DNA of 16,267 nucleotides from Geodermatophilaceae bacterium (GTDB lineage: Bacteria; Actinomycetota; Actinomycetes; Mycobacteriales; Geodermatophilaceae), in assembly GCA_013696785.1 (NCBI GenBank), contig JACCXW010000107.1:1-16267 (forward strand), in the 5' to 3' direction. Within the stretch, counting starts at the first letter, position 1; every line of letters begins with the position of its first letter. Position numbers and translations under genes: made by a program. The notes beneath the pieces were generated by a model. It searched no databases. It was not told the DNA's origin and saw only the letters and a list, made by a program, of their open reading frames with translations. This document shows, piece after piece, positions 14,318 to 16,267 of the stretch.

Positions 14318-14944
14318 TTACTTCGAATAGAGCTCGACTATGAGCTGTTCCTGGACGGGCGTGTCGATGACCGCGCGCGCCGGTAGTGAGTGGACCAGGA
14401 TCCGCATCTGCGAGGAGATGACCTCGATCCAAGCGGGCACCGGCCGCGAGCCGGCCTCGGCCCGGGCGACCACGAACGGCGTCATCTCCAGGGACTTCTC
14501 CCGGACCGAGACGATGTCGTTGTCGGTGACCCGGTACGACGGGATGTCCACCTTGCGGCCGTTGACGAGGACGTGCCCGTGCCGGACGACCTGTCGGGCC
14601 ATGTCGCGGGACTTGGCGAAACCGGCCCGGTAGATGACGTTGTCCAGCCGGGACTCGAGGATCTGCAGCAGCACGTCGCCGGTCTTGCCCTGCTGGCGGT
14701 TGGCCTCGGTGTAGTACCCGCGGAACTGCTTCTCCAGGACGCCGTACACCCGCTTGGCCTTTTGCTTCTCCCGCAGCTGCAGGAGGTACTCGGAATCCTT
14801 GCTGCGACCCCGCCCGTGCTCGCCCGGCGGGTACGGCCGGATCTCGATCGGGCATTTGGGCCCTTCGCACTTGCTGCCCTTGAGGAACAGCTTCATCTTC
14901 TCCCGCCGGCAGCGGCGGCAGTCGGCTCCGGTGTAACGGGCCAT
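14318..14944 (-). CDS. rpsD: 30S ribosomal protein uS4
   Basis: uS4 nucleates assembly of the 30S body and, in many bacteria, represses its own operon. The 208-residue protein begins MARYTGADCRRCRREKMKLF and ends LIVELYSK. The S4 RNA-binding fold covers about 95-155 and contains SRLDNVIYRAGFAKSRDMAR. Cys9, Cys12, Cys26 and Cys31 form the zinc-binding arrangement, so this is the zinc-containing (C+) form. The ATG at 14944 is preceded by AAGGAGA on the minus strand, with a somewhat long spacing. It lies 47 bases after rpsK. Confidence 0.98.
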   Translation of the reverse strand: MARYTGADCRRCRREKMKLFLKGSKCEGPKCPIEIRPYPPGEHGRGRSKDSEYLLQLREKQKAKRVYGVLEKQFRGYYTEANRQQGKTGDVLLQILESRLDNVIYRAGFAKSRDMARQVVRHGHVLVNGRKVDIPSYRVTDNDIVSVREKSLEMTPFVVARAEAGSRPVPAWIEVISSQMRILVHSLPARAVIDTPVQEQLIVELYSK

Positions 14945-14991
14945 CGTGTCTCAGTTCTCCTTCAGTGCAGCGGTACGGGGCATCCGAACGC

Positions 14992-15393
14992 TTAGACGCG
15001 CCGACGCTTCTTGGGCCGGCAGCCGTTGTGTGCCTGCGGCGTGACGTCCTGGATCGAGCCGACCTCGAGGCCGGTGGCCTGCAGGGACCGGATCGCGGTC
15101 TCGCGGCCCGAGCCCGGGCCCTTGACCATGACGTCGACCTTGCGCATGCCGTGCTCCTGCGCCTTGCGGGCGCAGGACTCCGCGGCCATCTGCGCCGCGA
15201 ACGGCGTGGACTTGCGGGAGCCCTTGAAGCCCACGTGCCCGGCCGACGCCCACGAGATCACGTTGCCCATGGGGTCGGTGATCGACACGATCGTGTTGTT
15301 GAACGTGCTCTTGATGTGTGCGACGCCGTGCGCGATGTTCTTCTTCTCCTTGCGGCGCACCTTCTTCGCACCCGTACGAGCCTTGGGAGGCAA
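14992..15393 (-). CDS. rpsK: 30S ribosomal protein uS11
   Basis: uS11 lines the 30S platform near the mRNA exit and contacts 16S rRNA. The 133-residue protein has HIKSTFNNTIVSITD, SAGHVGFKGSRKSTPFAAQ and the basic ending NGCRPKKRRRV, all as expected. The start codon is TTG at 15393, an unusual choice for a highly expressed gene. It is compensated by AGGAGA (15404-15399 on the minus strand) five bases before it. No ATG or GTG in frame near the start would keep the conserved N-terminus. Confidence 0.97.
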   Translation of the reverse strand: MPPKARTGAKKVRRKEKKNIAHGVAHIKSTFNNTIVSITDPMGNVISWASAGHVGFKGSRKSTPFAAQMAAESCARKAQEHGMRKVDVMVKGPGSGRETAIRSLQATGLEVGSIQDVTPQAHNGCRPKKRRRV

Positions 15394-15455
15394 CTATCTC
15401 TCCTAGCGATTCATTCGAACAGTTATGAAACAGAACGGAGCAAGATCCGCGGCGA

Positions 15456-15470
15456 GGTCGCGAAGCGACC
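15456..15470 (-). other. Short hairpin in the rpsM-rpsK spacer
   Basis: GGTCGC and GCGACC pair over six bases around a three-base loop, six bases after the rpsM stop on the minus transcript. There is no T-run, so it is more likely an RNA-processing or stability element, or chance, than a terminator. Confidence 0.3.
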
Positions 15471-15475
15471 CGGGG

Positions 15476-15856
15476 CTATTTCTTGCCGACCTTCTTGCGG
15501 CCGGCCATCGTCTTCTTCGGACCCTTGCGGGTGCGGGCGTTGGTCTTGGTGCGCTGCCCGTGCACGGGCAGTCCGCGGCGGTGCCGGATCCCCTGGTAGC
15601 AACCGATCTCCACCTTGCGGCGGATGTCGGACTGGATCTCGCGGCGCAGGTCACCTTCGACCTGGTAGTTCTCCTCGATGTAGTCGCGCAACCGGACCAG
15701 GTCGTCGTCGCTGAGGTCGCGACTGCGCAGTTCCGGGCTGACGCCCGTCGCCTTGAGCGCCTGCTGGGACCGGGTCAGCCCGATTCCGAAGATGTAGGTG
15801 AGCGCGATCTCCATCCGCTTGTCGCGGGGAAGGTCGACGCCGGAGAGACGTGCCAT
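15476..15856 (-). CDS. rpsM: 30S ribosomal protein uS13
   Basis: uS13 sits in the head of the 30S subunit and contacts the large subunit and the P-site tRNA. The 126-residue protein starts MARLSGVDLPRDKRMEIALTY and has GIGLTRSQ, the conserved RRKVEIGCYQGIRHRRGLPVHGQRTKTNARTRKG and a lysine-rich tail. The ATG is at 15856. It is separated from rpmJ by a 147-base spacer with strong GC hairpins, unusually long for this operon. Confidence 0.98.
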   Translation of the reverse strand: MARLSGVDLPRDKRMEIALTYIFGIGLTRSQQALKATGVSPELRSRDLSDDDLVRLRDYIEENYQVEGDLRREIQSDIRRKVEIGCYQGIRHRRGLPVHGQRTKTNARTRKGPKKTMAGRKKVGKK

Positions 15857-15941
15857 CTGTCGGGTACTCCTCGGTGCTTCGCGGAGGTCTGTCGCGTCCC
15901 TTCCGGTGGTGCCGCCTGGACGGCAACTCCGGCCCCGGCCT

Positions 15942-15974
15942 CCGACCAGGGGTCGGGCCCCACGTGCGGGGCCC
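15942..15974 (-). other. Two mutually exclusive GC hairpins in the rpmJ-rpsM spacer
   Basis: One dyad pairs CCGACC (15942-15947) with GGTCGG (15951-15956) around three bases. The next pairs GGGCCCC (15955-15961) with GGGGCCC (15968-15974) around ACGTGC. The two overlap at 15955-15956, so they compete. No T-run follows either on the minus strand. They could form a leader switch or an attenuator for rpsM and downstream genes, or could simply be GC-rich spacer structure. Confidence 0.35.
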
Positions 15975-16003
15975 CGGGAAACGATCGTTCGGTGCGGCCG
16001 CGA

Positions 16004-16117
16004 TCAGCCCTGGCGCTGTTTGTGCCGCAGGTTGTCGCATATCACCATGACCCGCCCGTGCCGGCGGATCACCTTGCACTTGTCGCAGATCTTCTTGACG
16101 CTTGGCTGGACCTTCAC
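16004..16117 (-). CDS. rpmJ: 50S ribosomal protein bL36
   Basis: A 37-residue protein reading MKVQPSVKKICDKCKVIRRH and then GRVMVICDNLRHKQRQG, a complete match to bL36. Cys11, Cys14, Cys27 and His32 form the zinc-binding ribbon, so this is the zinc-containing form. The start is GTG at 16117, with TAGGAGA a few bases upstream on the minus strand. It lies seven bases after infA, in the usual infA-rpmJ-rpsM order. It is too short for common ORF length cut-offs. Confidence 0.97.
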   Translation of the reverse strand: MKVQPSVKKICDKCKVIRRHGRVMVICDNLRHKQRQG

Positions 16118-16124
16118 CGTTCTC

Positions 16125-16267
16125 CTACTTGTAGCGGTAGACGATGCGACCGCGGGTCAGGTCGTACGGCGAGAGCTCCACCACGACCCGGTCCTCGGGC
16201 AGGATGCGGATGTAGTGCTGGCGCATCTTGCCGCTGATGTGCGCAAGCACCTTGTGCCCGTTCTGCA
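16125..16267 (-). CDS. infA: Translation initiation factor IF-1 (5' end outside window)
   Basis: The last 46 codons of IF-1 are present and read QNGHKVLAHISGKMRQHYIR, then ILPEDRVVVELSPYDLTRGRIVYRYK and a stop at 16125-16127. This is the second half of the S1-like OB fold that binds the ribosomal A site during initiation. The match to the family is essentially complete. The start codon and about 26 residues lie beyond the window edge. Confidence 0.97.
   Translation of the reverse strand, partial: QNGHKVLAHISGKMRQHYIRILPEDRVVVELSPYDLTRGRIVYRYK

Noticed and set aside
14175..14870. A 231-codon minus-strand frame overlapping rpsD in another frame
   Set aside because: It is an out-of-frame reading of rpsD and the GC-rich spacer, with low-complexity Arg/Ala/Gly content.
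15980..15989. Palindrome AACGATCGTT as an operator
   Set aside because: A 10-base self-complementary word is easily met by chance, and it is single with no promoter context.
1..16267. CRISPR array, tRNA, rRNA, insertion sequence or prophage signals
   Set aside because: I looked for regularly spaced repeats, cloverleaf-like segments, transposase motifs and terminal inverted repeats and found none.

Overview
This is high-GC DNA from a bacterium that is almost certainly an actinomycete (Actinomycetota). The signs are GC-rich third codon positions, frequent GTG/TTG starts, ATGA/GTGA stop-start overlaps, an actinobacterial-type RpoA, a bL17 protein with a long acidic tail, and an fdhD / mobA / DUF6457 neighbourhood. 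The genus cannot be read from the sequence. I see no tRNA, rRNA, insertion sequence, integrase or CRISPR array.

Layout from left to right. (1) 1-843, minus: the N-terminal half of an ABC-F ATPase, cut by the window edge. (2) 966-3150, plus: a tightly overlapping molybdenum-cofactor operon, moeA-moaC-mog. The moeA start lies in an 18-bp tandem duplication. A 10-bp-stem inverted repeat sits in the divergent spacer before it. (3) 3226-7084, plus: a polyhydroxyalkanoate (PHA, probably polyhydroxybutyrate) cluster. It holds phaA (thiolase), a small helical synthase subunit, phaC (class III-like synthase, broken by a one-base frameshift), phaB (reductase) and a phasin-like granule protein. A repeat cluster that looks like an operator precedes the phasin gene, and a strong hairpin terminator follows it. 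(4) 7223-9195, plus: a second overlapping pair, a 3-hydroxybutyrate dehydrogenase and a PHA synthase/depolymerase-like alpha/beta hydrolase with a cysteine nucleophile elbow. I infer that this pair mobilises stored polymer. (5) 9192-10417, minus: fdhD coupled to an XRE-type regulator. Diverging from it, 10491-11341, plus: a mobA-like gene and a DUF6457 gene. (6) 11358-16267, minus: the ribosomal alpha operon in transcript order infA (partial)-rpmJ-rpsM-rpsK-rpsD-rpoA-rplQ-truA.

How the parts fit. PhaA and PhaB make (R)-3-hydroxybutyryl-CoA, PhaC with its small partner polymerises it, and the phasin coats the granule. The downstream hydrolase plus BdhA would return the monomer to acetoacetate. 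The PHA block lies between two molybdenum-cofactor loci: cofactor assembly on the left, guanylyl transfer and formate dehydrogenase sulfuration on the right. The XRE regulator lies exactly at the junction of the two functions. It resembles, from memory, the mycobacterial Rv0474/rhodococcal MLDSR regulators of lipid-droplet proteins, so it is a plausible controller of the phasin promoter.

The most interesting items are the phaC frameshift, the TTGCTAAC operator cluster with its candidate regulator, the Cys-elbow hydrolase coupled to bdhA, and the extra C-terminal module on bL17.
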